Numbered from the stretch's first letter, positions 26,135 to 34,452 are shown. The stretch: DNA of 64,000 bases from Bacteroidales bacterium (GCA_015060865.1 SUXS01000003.1:1-64000); one strand, 5' to 3'. Program-made: numbers and translations. The notes: generated by a model not told the origin, from the sequence alone.

Positions 26135-26151
26135 TTGGCACGGTTTTTGTA
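26135..26151 (+). promoter_or_regulatory. Sigma-54-type (-24/-12) promoter
   Basis: TTGGCACG-GTTT-TTGTA matches the RpoN consensus YTGGCACG-N4-TTGCW at all but one position, and the GG and GT elements have the required 10-bp separation. It points to the permease gene 575 bp downstream. Sigma-54 and its activators occur in gut Bacteroidetes. No activator gene is in the window. Confidence 0.6.
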
Positions 26152-26281
26152 GGGAATATTTTAGATGCGCCGTTTTGGCAGCGACGCCCAATAACCTTTT
26201 TTAATAAAACAAAACGAATAAGAGAAAAAACATTCACATGCAAGCAATTAACCACAAAGACAAAGCAAAAACTTCGCGTAA

Positions 26282-26364
26282 CCGTGGATACGTAATGAAA
26301 TATCCACGGATACGTGATGAAATATCCGCGGATATTTAATCAAATATCCACGGATACGCAAACA
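26282..26364. repeat. 22-bp tandem array with CCRCGG centres
   Basis: Three full 22-bp units start at 26282, 26304 and 26326, and a partial fourth starts at 26348. Each begins CCACGGATA-like and ends AAATAT. The junction AATATCCGCGGATATT (26321-26336) is a perfect 16-bp palindrome. Confidence 0.75.
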
Positions 26365-26425
26365 ATTCGACAAACCGAACAGAAAAAACAGAAAGTATGA
26401 ATCAAGAAAACAAACAAACGATCCT

Positions 26426-26496
26426 GTCATTCTGAACGCAGTGAAGAATCTCGCATCGAAACTTGAAAGAGATCTTTCACCTTCGTTCAAGATGAC
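26426..26496. repeat. GTCAT...ATGAC palindromic element
   Basis: The element starts GTCATTCTGAACGCAGTGAA, has GAATCTCG and GAGATCTTTC inside, and ends TTCGTTCAAGATGAC. It is a long imperfect palindrome of the same kind as 1861-1935. Confidence 0.65.
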
Positions 26497-26520
26497 AAAA
26501 GGCAAGTAAAAAATGAATTA

Positions 26521-26608
26521 TCAAGCCTATGATAAAAATTTATCATACCTTTGACAAAGTTTTGTCGAGCCTGTGATAAAAAATTGTCAAGCCTGTGAAA
26601 ATCCTTGA
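26521..26608. repeat. 4 x 22-bp tandem hairpin array
   Basis: Four units start at 26521, 26543, 26565 and 26587, each exactly 22 bp, of the form TCAAGCCTRTGATAAAAATTTR. Within units, GATAAA/TTTATC or GACAAA/TTTGTC arms can pair. The same unit, reversed, forms the array at 59010-59075. Confidence 0.8.
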
Positions 26609-26724
26609 CAACAGTACACAAACTAAAAATTCCGTAGCGCAGCGAGAGCAATATATGCTTGCATAATATTGCCGAGCAAGCAAGGAATCTTAAATGTGCA
26701 ACATTTATAAACTAAAAAACTCAA

Positions 26725-29124
26725 ATGCTACTACACTACATTAAAATAGCCCTGCGCAACCTGCGCAAATACCCCGCGCAAACCGCCATCTCCGTGCTCG
26801 GCCTCGCCGCCGGCTTCGTATGCCTCTCGCTCTCCGCCCTGTGGATGCACTACGAGAACACCTACGACACCATGCACAAGGACTATGAGCGGATATATAC
26901 GTTCCAAGATGAACGATACAGCAACAGCCGTGGCGAGCAGGCACGAGGCACCACTCTATTGGCTTCGTGCGCTGTATATAGAGCGTTACTTCAAGATTTA
27001 CCCGAAGTGGAAGCCACATGTGCCATTCAACTGGTCGAACCGTTAGATGGAATCATTGAGGGTACAACGCTTCATGTGCTGGATATTGACGAACGTTTCC
27101 CTACTGTTTTTGATATTCCTTTGCTGGAAGGCGACTTGGCCTTCCTTGAGCGAAAGGAAGAAAACCATGTCGCAATCTCAGAGCCACTGGCACGGCTGCT
27201 TTTCCCCGAAGCAACGCACTATGTGGGAAACAAGTTCCATTTGATTAACGATATGGAATTAGTCATCGATGCTGTTTATGAGCCGTTTGACGAGCACAGT
27301 CTCTTTGCAGACTGTAATATGATAATGTACCGAGAATTCAACCCTGAATGGGGATGGAGTGATACGATGTTTGCAAAATTGTACAAAGGTGTGGATGTGC
27401 AAGCCTTCTCCGATAAGGTATATAATATATGTAAGGAGAACGGTGACTCATTGCACACTGCAACCATCCCTTTAATGCAGGCTCATCGCTATGGTGGCAA
27501 CAGCCTCAGCCTGCGCTATACACACTTGCAGAACTTTGCCCTTTGCAGTACACTGCTTGTAGTGTGTGCGCTCATCAATTTCCTCGTACTCTACCTTATC
27601 CGCCTGCGTGGACGTCAGCGTGAGATGGCGCTCCGCATTGTCAGCGGTGCCACCACCCGTAGCCTGCTGCTGATGTTTATGATAGAGTACAGTATGGTAC
27701 TCATCGCAGCAGTAGCCATAGGAGCGCTCGTCATAGAGTGGCTGCGCGAGCCGTTTGTCCGTTTTGCCTCCATCGGCTTGGGCGGCTATTACATACAGTT
27801 GCAGTCTTTCTACTATATGCTGGGCATTGCGGCCGTTTGCCTTGTCGTTAGTCTGGCACCAATAGCTGTTGTGCGTCATCGTACATTACATCGCAGCCTT
27901 TCGGATCGTCAGTCTGGCGGTGCGATGCGAAAAGCCAGCCTCTTCATCCAGCTCACCACAAGCATAACCTTCATCTTCTGCACCATTGTCATGCTGCGCC
28001 AAGTACACTTCCTCCGCAACAACGACTGGGGCTACACAATCAAGGGACGCGCAATGATGTATGTACAGGGCACACGCAGTTCGCAAGAGTTTAACATGGA
28101 GTTCTTTTCGATGATGGACCGACAAATAGCGCACCAAATGATACAGTTGCCTATGGTAACGAATGCGCGCGACATAGCGCGTACGTTCAATGGAATAGGC
28201 GGAAGCACCTTTGGTTGCGAGATAAGCGCTATTCCCGACGGAGAGTACACGACAGTTACAATGGAACCGGGGTTTTGGGACATCGGTCACCCCGATTATG
28301 GCTTTACAGTTGTAGAAGGCACATTGCCGCGTGAGGAGAACTGGGCTGAGAATCAAATTGTCATCACTGAGAATACGCGCCGTGCCTTGGGATGGGACAC
28401 CGCAGTGGGGCGTATGGTCTACTGGAAATCTCACGGAGGGAGGAAGCAGGGAGCAAACGAGGTGGTGGCAGTCATCAAGGACATTCACACCGAGTCACTC
28501 ATGGAGCAACCGGCCAAGTATTACTTCTTAAGTCGGCAGGGCTATAACAAGATATATGGAGAAAGGAATGATTGGACAAAGTATGGTTATTACCTTACAA
28601 TAAGTTATGAGCCCACGATGCGTAAAGAGTTCGAGGCTGCCATAGATAAGATGATGAGCAAGCAATTCCCTGAGATTATCTATAAGGTGCGCTATCAAGA
28701 AGATTTGTTGGCCGACAAGCTCCGAAGCGAGACCAACCTGATGACAATCCTTGGCATCATCACCGCCGTCTGCATCCTCGTGGCCGTGTTTGGCGTCTAC
28801 TCCATCGTGACGCTCGCCTGTGCCCAAAGGCGCAAGGAGATTGCCCTGCGCAAGATTCACGGTGCCACGTTGGCGGACATCCTCTCCATATTTATAAAGG
28901 AGTACGGACTCATCGTCCTCGCCGCCTCGGCCGTGGCCTTCCCCATAGGCTATATGATAATGAAGGAGTGGGTGGCGCAGTACGTGAAGCAAGCGCCCAT
29001 CGCCTGGTGGATATACGCCGTCATCCTCCTCGCCATCGTCCTGCTCATCGCCCTCTCGGTAGGCTCGCGCGTATGGCGCACCGCACGAGAGAATCCGGCG
29101 GAGGTGATAAAGAGGGGGAATTAG
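26725..29124 (+). CDS. MacB/FtsX-type ABC transporter permease
   Basis: This 799-residue permease of the large eight-plus-helix type has an N-terminal helix (TAISVLGLAAGFVCLSLSALW) followed by a periplasmic MacB-like domain. An FtsX core of three helices lies at about 275-390. A second MacB-like domain is followed by a second FtsX core (about 670-785) ending in RTARENPAEVIKRG, a typical family ending. Such proteins pair with a separate ATPase for lipoprotein or peptide export; none is in the window. Between the FtsX cores, ALRIVSGATTRSLL and ALRKIHGATLADIL are the matching coupling helices. It is probably transcribed from a sigma-54-like promoter with a long, repeat-filled leader. Confidence 0.88.
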   Translation: MLLHYIKIALRNLRKYPAQTAISVLGLAAGFVCLSLSALWMHYENTYDTMHKDYERIYTFQDERYSNSRGEQARGTTLLASCAVYRALLQDLPEVEATCAIQLVEPLDGIIEGTTLHVLDIDERFPTVFDIPLLEGDLAFLERKEENHVAISEPLARLLFPEATHYVGNKFHLINDMELVIDAVYEPFDEHSLFADCNMIMYREFNPEWGWSDTMFAKLYKGVDVQAFSDKVYNICKENGDSLHTATIPLMQAHRYGGNSLSLRYTHLQNFALCSTLLVVCALINFLVLYLIRLRGRQREMALRIVSGATTRSLLLMFMIEYSMVLIAAVAIGALVIEWLREPFVRFASIGLGGYYIQLQSFYYMLGIAAVCLVVSLAPIAVVRHRTLHRSLSDRQSGGAMRKASLFIQLTTSITFIFCTIVMLRQVHFLRNNDWGYTIKGRAMMYVQGTRSSQEFNMEFFSMMDRQIAHQMIQLPMVTNARDIARTFNGIGGSTFGCEISAIPDGEYTTVTMEPGFWDIGHPDYGFTVVEGTLPREENWAENQIVITENTRRALGWDTAVGRMVYWKSHGGRKQGANEVVAVIKDIHTESLMEQPAKYYFLSRQGYNKIYGERNDWTKYGYYLTISYEPTMRKEFEAAIDKMMSKQFPEIIYKVRYQEDLLADKLRSETNLMTILGIITAVCILVAVFGVYSIVTLACAQRRKEIALRKIHGATLADILSIFIKEYGLIVLAASAVAFPIGYMIMKEWVAQYVKQAPIAWWIYAVILLAIVLLIALSVGSRVWRTARENPAEVIKRGN

Positions 29125-29210
29125 GGAGCCTTCCCTTGCCCCTCCCAAGGAGGGGTGACTCGTCATCGCGGAGAAAAGATTATGAGAAATTCATGGTCAA
29201 TTGATGGTGA

Positions 29211-29242
29211 TTTGTGTTTTATATAAAAAAATAGTATCTTTG
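29211..29242 (+). promoter_or_regulatory. Promoter of the DUF3990 cassette
   Basis: TTTG (29211-29214), 20-bp spacer, TATCTTTG (29235-29242). The first gene starts 24 bp downstream. Confidence 0.8.
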
Positions 29243-29251
29243 CCTTGCATA

Positions 29252-29259
29252 AAGGAGGT
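29252..29259 (+). promoter_or_regulatory. Strong Shine-Dalgarno sequence
   Basis: AAGGAGGT stands 6 bp before the ATG at 29266. Such a full anti-16S match is unusual here, because Bacteroidetes mostly start without one. The second gene of the cassette also has GGAGGA (29467-29472), 8 bp before its ATG. This suggests the cassette came from another lineage or needs high translation. Confidence 0.7.
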
Positions 29260-29265
29260 AATGTT

Positions 29266-29484
29266 ATGGACGACAAGTATAAAATACCCTATGTGAATGC
29301 CTGCATCCGCGCTTTTGCAATGCGGTTCAGTCTCACTGTGCAAGCGGCATTTCGTTATCTCAACCGCTTCAAAGGAATTGAGTTCCTCGACGAGTTCTAC
29401 GATGTAGAGCACCTGCTGTCAATCAACGATGCTGTAGATGACCTCACGCTTATCTGCAAAAAGAATGGAGGACAATTAACATGA
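29266..29484 (+). CDS. DUF3791 protein, first gene of cassette
   Basis: This 72-residue, mostly helical protein (MDDKYKIPYVNACIRAFAMRFSLTVQAAFRYLNRFKGIEFLDEFYDVEH...) is recognised as DUF3791 from the YLxxxKGIEFLxEFYDVEHLLS block. It overlaps the next gene by ATGA, so the two are translationally coupled. Members of this family usually sit next to DUF3990 proteins. The small size and position suggest an antitoxin or immunity-like partner, but that is inference. The start is fixed by a strong Shine-Dalgarno sequence. The frame is open seven codons further upstream. Confidence 0.8.
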   Translation: MDDKYKIPYVNACIRAFAMRFSLTVQAAFRYLNRFKGIEFLDEFYDVEHLLSINDAVDDLTLICKKNGGQLT

Positions 29485-29951
29485 GACTCTACCACGGAAC
29501 AAACATCGAGTTTCAGGAGATAGACATCGCAAAGTCCAACCCTTATAAGGATTTCGGACAGGGATTCTATCTCACTGACCTACGCCACCAAGCCGAAAGG
29601 ATGGCCTTGAGAAAGGTGAAGTTCTTTGGTGGCGAGTGTGTGGTACAGGAATACGAGTTCGACGAGTCCTTATTAGAAGACGGCAGATTGAATGTAAAGA
29701 TATTCCCAGCGCCTAATGAGGAGTGGGCTGCGTTCATCCATAACAACAGGAACAACGCCGGTGAGTATCACCACGACTACGACGTAGTGATAGGCCCGAT
29801 AGCCGATGATGGCGTGGCTTTCCTGCTTGGTCGATACGAAGAGGGCACAATCACGCTTGCCGAACTGGCACGCCAATTGGAATACAAGCAACTCAACAAC
29901 CAATACTTCTTTGGCACAGCGCGTGCCGTTAACTTCTTGAGAAGAGTATGA
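29481..29951 (+). CDS. DUF3990 protein, likely ADP-ribosyltransferase fold
   Basis: This 156-residue protein starts RLYHGTN and has DFGQGFYLT at about 24-32, followed by a helix rich in Ala and Arg. This is the order of the first strands of ADP-ribosyltransferase folds: His5 in the first strand, Tyr30 in the second, and Glu81 in NEEWAAFI as a possible catalytic Glu. DVVIGPIADD (101-110) and QYFFGTARAVNFL (141-153) are conserved in DUF3990. By analogy with other small ART-fold proteins beside tiny partners it could be a toxin that modifies a cellular target with NAD. No activity is proven. It overlaps both flanking DUF3791-type genes by 4 bp. Confidence 0.8.
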   Translation: MRLYHGTNIEFQEIDIAKSNPYKDFGQGFYLTDLRHQAERMALRKVKFFGGECVVQEYEFDESLLEDGRLNVKIFPAPNEEWAAFIHNNRNNAGEYHHDYDVVIGPIADDGVAFLLGRYEEGTITLAELARQLEYKQLNNQYFFGTARAVNFLRRV

Positions 29952-30181
29952 CAGACGACAACAAACGAGCATTCCTCAAAGACAGGATAGTGGATCAGAT
30001 GACTATGTTCTTGATGCGCGACTTTGGCCTAAACCTCCCCGAAGCTTTGGAGGTGATATACAACTCTACTCTGCACCTCTCCTTGCAGGACGATGAGACA
30101 GGACTCTATCTGGAGAGTCCGTCCTACGTGTACGAATACCTTAAAAAGGAATATCTGACCGGAAGCTGTTCGGTTGCATAA
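29948..30181 (+). CDS. DUF3791-like protein, third gene of cassette
   Basis: This 77-residue helical acidic protein (MTDDNKRAFLKDRIVDQMTMFLMRDFGLNLPEALEVIYNSTL...) is tightly coupled to the DUF3990 gene (ATGA). The segment MTMFLMRDFGLNLPEALEVIYNS...YEYLKKEYL aligns in outline with DUF3791 and related small proteins that contact DUF3990 partners. The two small proteins flanking one larger protein suggest a three-part module. A terminator follows 20 bp after the stop, closing the transcript. Confidence 0.7.
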   Translation: MTDDNKRAFLKDRIVDQMTMFLMRDFGLNLPEALEVIYNSTLHLSLQDDETGLYLESPSYVYEYLKKEYLTGSCSVA

Positions 30182-30201
30182 TACGCTTATCTTATTACAA
30201 C

Positions 30202-30243
30202 AAGCGCGTGATATCCGTCGATTTCACGCGCTTGCTCTTTTAA
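30202..30243 (+). terminator. Terminator of the DUF3990 cassette
   Basis: A perfect 10-bp stem, AAGCGCGTGA (30202-30211) with TCACGCGCTT (30224-30233), is followed by GCTCTTTT. Confidence 0.8.
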
Positions 30244-30281
30244 TCATTTTATCAAGACATACTCCAGCAAGTACTGCTTGA

Positions 30282-31883
30282 TTATTTCTTGTCGCCCCTG
30301 CTCTTGTTGGGATTAGGTTTTGAGAATCGTTGGGGGCGCTGGCCGCGCTTGTCGCCCATGGGCTTGCCGCCACGGAACTCGCGCTTGCTGCCATCCTGTG
30401 GCCTATTTGCCTTGCGCTCGCGGGCTGCCTGCATCTTGGCAAACTCATGGTGACGCTCGTAGAGGGTGCTGTAGTTGGTGTCCTCCTCGTAGCGCTCGCG
30501 GTCGTTGCGCTCGGCCATCTCGCGCTTGCTGATGGGACGGTCTTCGCCGAAACGACGATTGTCGTCGTTGAACCTGCGACGTTCGCCGCCAAAGCTGCGC
30601 TCTTCGTCATTGAAGCGACGGCGTGGACGCTCCTCCTCGCGCTTCATGCCGAAGGTCTTGGCTGCACGTTCCTCACGTACACGGAGCGGACGGCGCTCTG
30701 TTGCAGGGCGCTCGCTCTTGTCGAGCTCCTCGCCGCTCTCGCGGAACTCCTTGAACTTACCGTCGAACATCTCATACTTGCGGAACTCGCAGGGAAGGGC
30801 ACCGTTGAAGAAGGGGATGATGACCGAGGCCTTCAGCCCAATCTTGTCGAAGCACTCCTTGCGGTAGCTCAATATCCATGCATCGTTGCCCTTGAAGGCA
30901 TGCTTGAGTCGCTCGCCGATGGTGCGGTACAGTCCCAAGAGGTCGTCGGTAGTGATGCGCTCGCCATAGGGCGGGTTGGTCACCATGATGGCACGCTCGG
31001 CAGGCTCCACGAAGTCGGCCATATCGCGGTGCTCAATGGTGATGTCCTTGGAGAGACCTGCTGCACGCACATTGTTGGTGGCGATATTCACCGCCTTCCA
31101 GTCGATGTCGTAGCCATAGATATGGTGGGTAAACTCGCGCTCGGCAGAGTCATCGTTGTATATCTCGTCGAAAAGCTCCTGGTCGAAGTCGGCCCACTTC
31201 TCGAAAGCAAACTCCTTGCGGAAGACGCCCGGCGCGATGTTGCGGGCGATGAGGGCAGCCTCGATGGGCAGGGTGCCCGAGCCGCACATGGGGTCTACGA
31301 AGTCGCACTCGCCTGTCCAACCCGTCTGCAAGATCATGCCGGCAGCCAGCACCTCATTGAGCGGAGCCTCCACAGCCTCCTGACGGTAGCCACGGCGGTG
31401 GAGCGACTCACCCGATGAGTCGAGCGACAGGGTGCAGCGATCCTGTGCGATGTGTATGTGGAGCGTGATGTCGGGGTTGGTCACCTGCACCGAGGGGCGC
31501 TTGCCCTCCTTCTCGCGGAAGTAGTCGGCAATGGCATCCTTGACGCGGTAGGCCACGAACTTGGAGTGGCGGAACTCGTCGCTGAACACCACCGAGTCGA
31601 CAGCAAAGCTGGTGTTCACATTCATATAGTCTTCCCACTTGATGCGCTTCACGATATCATATATCTCGTCGGCATCCTTGGCATTGAAGTGAAGGATAGG
31701 CTTCAAGATGCGGATGGCTGTGCGCAAATGGAAGTTGGCACGGTACATCATGGCCTTGTCACCGGTAAACGATACCATACGGCGACCTATCTGGATGTCG
31801 TTGGCACCCAACTCGGTAAGTTCCTTTGCCAATATCTCCTCCAGTCCCTGGAAAGTCTTGGCGATGAGTTCAAATGTTTTCAA
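30282..31883 (-). CDS. RlmL-like rRNA (guanine-N2) methyltransferase
   Basis: This 533-residue RNA methyltransferase has an N-terminal THUMP domain (about 45-155) that binds RNA. A Rossmann methyltransferase domain follows, with FVDPMCGSGTLPIEAAL as motif I and TNPPYGER as the catalytic motif IV. It corresponds to the N-terminal half of E. coli RlmKL, which makes m2G2445 in 23S rRNA. From about residue 380 onward it carries a disordered Arg/Glu-rich tail with internal repeats (RRRFNDEERSFGGE, RRRFNDDNRRFGED) and a basic C-terminus. Such tails probably add RNA binding and are unusual for the family. It lies 61 bp after cysE on the same strand. Confidence 0.88.
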   Translation of the reverse strand: MKTFELIAKTFQGLEEILAKELTELGANDIQIGRRMVSFTGDKAMMYRANFHLRTAIRILKPILHFNAKDADEIYDIVKRIKWEDYMNVNTSFAVDSVVFSDEFRHSKFVAYRVKDAIADYFREKEGKRPSVQVTNPDITLHIHIAQDRCTLSLDSSGESLHRRGYRQEAVEAPLNEVLAAGMILQTGWTGECDFVDPMCGSGTLPIEAALIARNIAPGVFRKEFAFEKWADFDQELFDEIYNDDSAEREFTHHIYGYDIDWKAVNIATNNVRAAGLSKDITIEHRDMADFVEPAERAIMVTNPPYGERITTDDLLGLYRTIGERLKHAFKGNDAWILSYRKECFDKIGLKASVIIPFFNGALPCEFRKYEMFDGKFKEFRESGEELDKSERPATERRPLRVREERAAKTFGMKREEERPRRRFNDEERSFGGERRRFNDDNRRFGEDRPISKREMAERNDRERYEEDTNYSTLYERHHEFAKMQAARERKANRPQDGSKREFRGGKPMGDKRGQRPQRFSKPNPNKSRGDKK

Positions 31884-31944
31884 TGTCGTTATGTTTTATA
31901 ATGTTACTCCTAATTGTCTCTTTCTGTGTGATGTGTCAGGCTGC

Positions 31945-32817
31945 TTATCTCTTCTGCAACACCTTTGTGCCTGCCGGTACATCTTCGGTAACCCATACGT
32001 TGCCGCCGATGACTGCTCCGCGCCCTATCGTGATACGGCCGAGGATGGTGCTGTTGCTATACACGATGACACCGTCCTCGAGGATGGGGTGGCGGTCGAT
32101 ACCCTTGATGGGATTTCCCTGCGCATCGAGAGGGAAACTTTTGGCACCTAGGGTGACACCCTGATACAGCTTTACATGATGGCCGATAATGCTTGTGGCG
32201 CCTATCACTACGCCCGTGCCATGGTCGATGGTGAAGTAGTCGCCTATGGTGGCGGCAGGATGTATGTCGATACCCGTCTCGCTATGCGCCATCTCGGTGA
32301 TGATGCGCGGGATGAGCGGTACGCCCAGCAGATGCAGCTCGTGGGCCATGCGGTAGTTGCTCAAGGCGCGTATCACCGGGTAGCAGCTGATGACCTCGCC
32401 ATAGCTTGTGGCTGCAGGGTCACCCTCGTAGGCGGCAATGACATCGGTGCCCAATTGGCGGCGCAACTCGGGCAAACGTCCGATGAATTGGGCACAAATT
32501 GCTGTTGCACGCTCTCGCGTAGCCTCGGCCGCCTTGTCGAAGCAGAGTCCAGCCAAGATCTGTTCCGTAAGTTTGTTGTACAGGCACTCCACATTCACCC
32601 CCGTATGGTAGGCAATGGTGTGGCTTGTGATGTGCGAGTAGCCGAAGTATCCAGGGAAGAGTATGGCACGGCACAGGTCGACAATCTCGCTCAAGCCAGT
32701 GAGCGAAGGCAGTGACTCACCATCGCAGAGCTGGTGAAAAACTTCTTTGTAGGATTCGGGCTCCGCAAGCTCGCGAACTACTTGTTTCAACAAATCATCA
32801 AATCGACCAAGCGCCAT
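31945..32817 (-). CDS. cysE: Serine O-acetyltransferase
   Basis: This 290-residue enzyme makes O-acetylserine, the direct precursor of cysteine. An N-terminal helical domain (1-160) is followed by a left-handed beta-helix of hexapeptide turns containing IDIHPAATIGDYFTIDHGTGVVIG. The Asp and His of DHGTG, with the His of EMAHSETGIDIHP, form the active site. GVTLGAKSFP is the usual loop. The long N-terminal part and the family ending VTEDVPAGTKV resemble the EpsC-like version common in Bacteroidetes. It starts 7 bp after the nadB stop. Confidence 0.92.
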   Translation of the reverse strand: MALGRFDDLLKQVVRELAEPESYKEVFHQLCDGESLPSLTGLSEIVDLCRAILFPGYFGYSHITSHTIAYHTGVNVECLYNKLTEQILAGLCFDKAAEATRERATAICAQFIGRLPELRRQLGTDVIAAYEGDPAATSYGEVISCYPVIRALSNYRMAHELHLLGVPLIPRIITEMAHSETGIDIHPAATIGDYFTIDHGTGVVIGATSIIGHHVKLYQGVTLGAKSFPLDAQGNPIKGIDRHPILEDGVIVYSNSTILGRITIGRGAVIGGNVWVTEDVPAGTKVLQKR

Positions 32818-32824
32818 GTGCGGA

Positions 32825-34390
32825 TTATTTCTTCGGATAGTCTATCGTATAATGCAGGCCGCGGCTCTCTTTACGTTCCATTGCCTGACGGGTGATGAGA
32901 TAGCCTACATTAATCATGTTGCGCAACTCACACAACTCTCGCGTGGCCTTACTACGCTTGAAGAGAGCCTCGGTCTCTTCATACAGGATATCAAGGCGAT
33001 TCCATGCCCTCTTCAGTCGGGTATTGCTACGCACTATACCAACGTAAGCTTCCATAATCTGGTTCACCTCCTTCATGCTCTGGGTGATGAGCACACGTTC
33101 TTCCGTACTGATAGTGCCCTCGTCGTTCCATTCAGGGATATCCTCATTATAGTCGTAACGTTCAAGCACGCTCAGAGCATGCTTGGCTGCAGCATCAGCA
33201 TATACGATAGCTTCGATAAGCGAGTTTGACGCCAAGCGGTTACCTCCGTGCAAACCCGTACATGAGCACTCGCCGATGGCATAAAGGCGGCGTATGCTGC
33301 TCTGTCCGTCAAGGTCCACCTTGATACCGCCACACAGGTAGTGGGCTGCAGGTGCCACGGGAATATAGTCTTTGGTGATGTCAATGCCAATGGAGAGGCA
33401 CTTCTTGTAGATGTTGGGGAAGTGCACCTTGGTCTCCTCGGAATCCTTGTGGGTAACATCAAGATATACGTGTTCATCGCCACGCGTCTTCATCTCATTG
33501 TCAATGGCTCGAGCCACGATATCACGTGGAGCGAGTGAGAGGCGCGGGTCATACTTCTGCATAAACTCCTTTCCGTCCTTGGTGCGGAGTACGCCACCAT
33601 AGCCACGCATGGCCTCGGTGATAAGGTATGAGGGGCGGTCGCCCGGGTGGAACAGTGCCGTGGGATGGAACTGTATGAACTCCATATCCTTCACAGCACC
33701 TTTGGCGCGATATACCATAGCAATGCCGTCACCCGTAGCCACAAGCGGATTGGTTGTCTGGCGATATACGGCTTCACAACCTCCCGTAGCCATCACAGTC
33801 ACTTTTGAGAGATAGGTATCTACCACGCCGGTATCTTCATTGAGCACATAGGCTCCGTAGCAACGGATGCCCGAGGTGTGGCGAGTGACAATAATGCCCA
33901 TATGGTGCTGGGTGATGATCTCTACGGCAAAATGATTCGTGAGTACCGTAATATTGGGATGCGCCTTCACCGCCTCGACGAGCGAGGTCTGTATCTCAGC
34001 GCCCGTATTGTCCTTATGGTGCAAAATACGGAATTCCGAGTGGCCTCCCTCCTTGTGAAGGTCAAATTCGCCATTCTCCTTCTTATCAAAGTTGACTCCC
34101 CAGCGTATCAGCTCCTCTATTTGTGCAGGAGCACCCTTCACCACCTTCTCCACAGCAGCGGGGTCACTGATATGGTCACCCGCTATCATTGTATCCTCGA
34201 TATGCTTGTCAAAGTTGTCTACCCTGAGGTCAGTAACCGAGGCGATGCCACCTTGTGCATAATAGGTGTTGGCCTCTTCAAGTCCTGCCTTGCATATGAG
34301 TGCCACCTTGCCTTTGTGCGCTACCTTGAGCGCGAAGCTCATTCCTGCCAAACCTGAGCCGATAACGAGAAAGTCATATTTGTGTACCAT
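32825..34390 (-). CDS. nadB: L-aspartate oxidase
   Basis: This 521-residue FAD enzyme oxidises L-aspartate to iminoaspartate, the first step of de novo NAD synthesis. The N-terminal dinucleotide fold DFLVIGSGLAGMSFAL, the segment TYYAQGGIASV, the active-site block FIQFHPTALFHPGDRPSYLITEAMRGYGG and the C-terminal helical domain are characteristic. The block GLHGGNRLASNSLIEAIVYA is the second FAD-binding signature. It is the first gene of a minus-strand group with cysE and the RNA methyltransferase gene. NadA and NadC are not in the window, but NadK is encoded at 49495. Confidence 0.95.
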   Translation of the reverse strand: MVHKYDFLVIGSGLAGMSFALKVAHKGKVALICKAGLEEANTYYAQGGIASVTDLRVDNFDKHIEDTMIAGDHISDPAAVEKVVKGAPAQIEELIRWGVNFDKKENGEFDLHKEGGHSEFRILHHKDNTGAEIQTSLVEAVKAHPNITVLTNHFAVEIITQHHMGIIVTRHTSGIRCYGAYVLNEDTGVVDTYLSKVTVMATGGCEAVYRQTTNPLVATGDGIAMVYRAKGAVKDMEFIQFHPTALFHPGDRPSYLITEAMRGYGGVLRTKDGKEFMQKYDPRLSLAPRDIVARAIDNEMKTRGDEHVYLDVTHKDSEETKVHFPNIYKKCLSIGIDITKDYIPVAPAAHYLCGGIKVDLDGQSSIRRLYAIGECSCTGLHGGNRLASNSLIEAIVYADAAAKHALSVLERYDYNEDIPEWNDEGTISTEERVLITQSMKEVNQIMEAYVGIVRSNTRLKRAWNRLDILYEETEALFKRSKATRELCELRNMINVGYLITRQAMERKESRGLHYTIDYPKK

Positions 34391-34420
34391 CGTCGTCCAA
34401 CTAAATACATTTTATTACTG

Positions 34421-34452
34421 CAAAGATAGTACAAGGCTGGAAAAAAGCCAAA
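34421..34452 (-). promoter_or_regulatory. Promoter of nadB
   Basis: On the minus strand TTTG (34449-34452), a 20-bp spacer and TATCTTTG (34421-34428). The nadB start is about 30 bp downstream. Confidence 0.8.

Larger units (their letters stand above)
25929..26724. other. Repeat-rich 796-bp spacer
   Basis: No gene is visible between the divergent peptidase and permease genes. The spacer holds a pair of GTGCG hairpins (26046-26080), a sigma-54-like promoter (26135-26151), a 22-bp array with CCGCGG centres (26282-26364), a GTCAT...ATGAC palindrome (26426-26496) and a 4x22-bp hairpin array (26521-26608). Confidence 0.7.

Noticed and set aside
24384..26204. 606-codon plus-strand frame
   Set aside because: Fully antisense to the DPP-IV-like gene, low-complexity composition (L, V, A, H) and no domain; a codon-bias shadow.
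26282..26608. Possible CRISPR array
   Set aside because: The 22-bp units are contiguous, with no unique spacers, and no cas genes are near.
30330..31418. 362-codon plus-strand frame
   Set aside because: Antisense to the RlmL-like gene; repetitive Ala/Leu/Val composition typical of a shadow.
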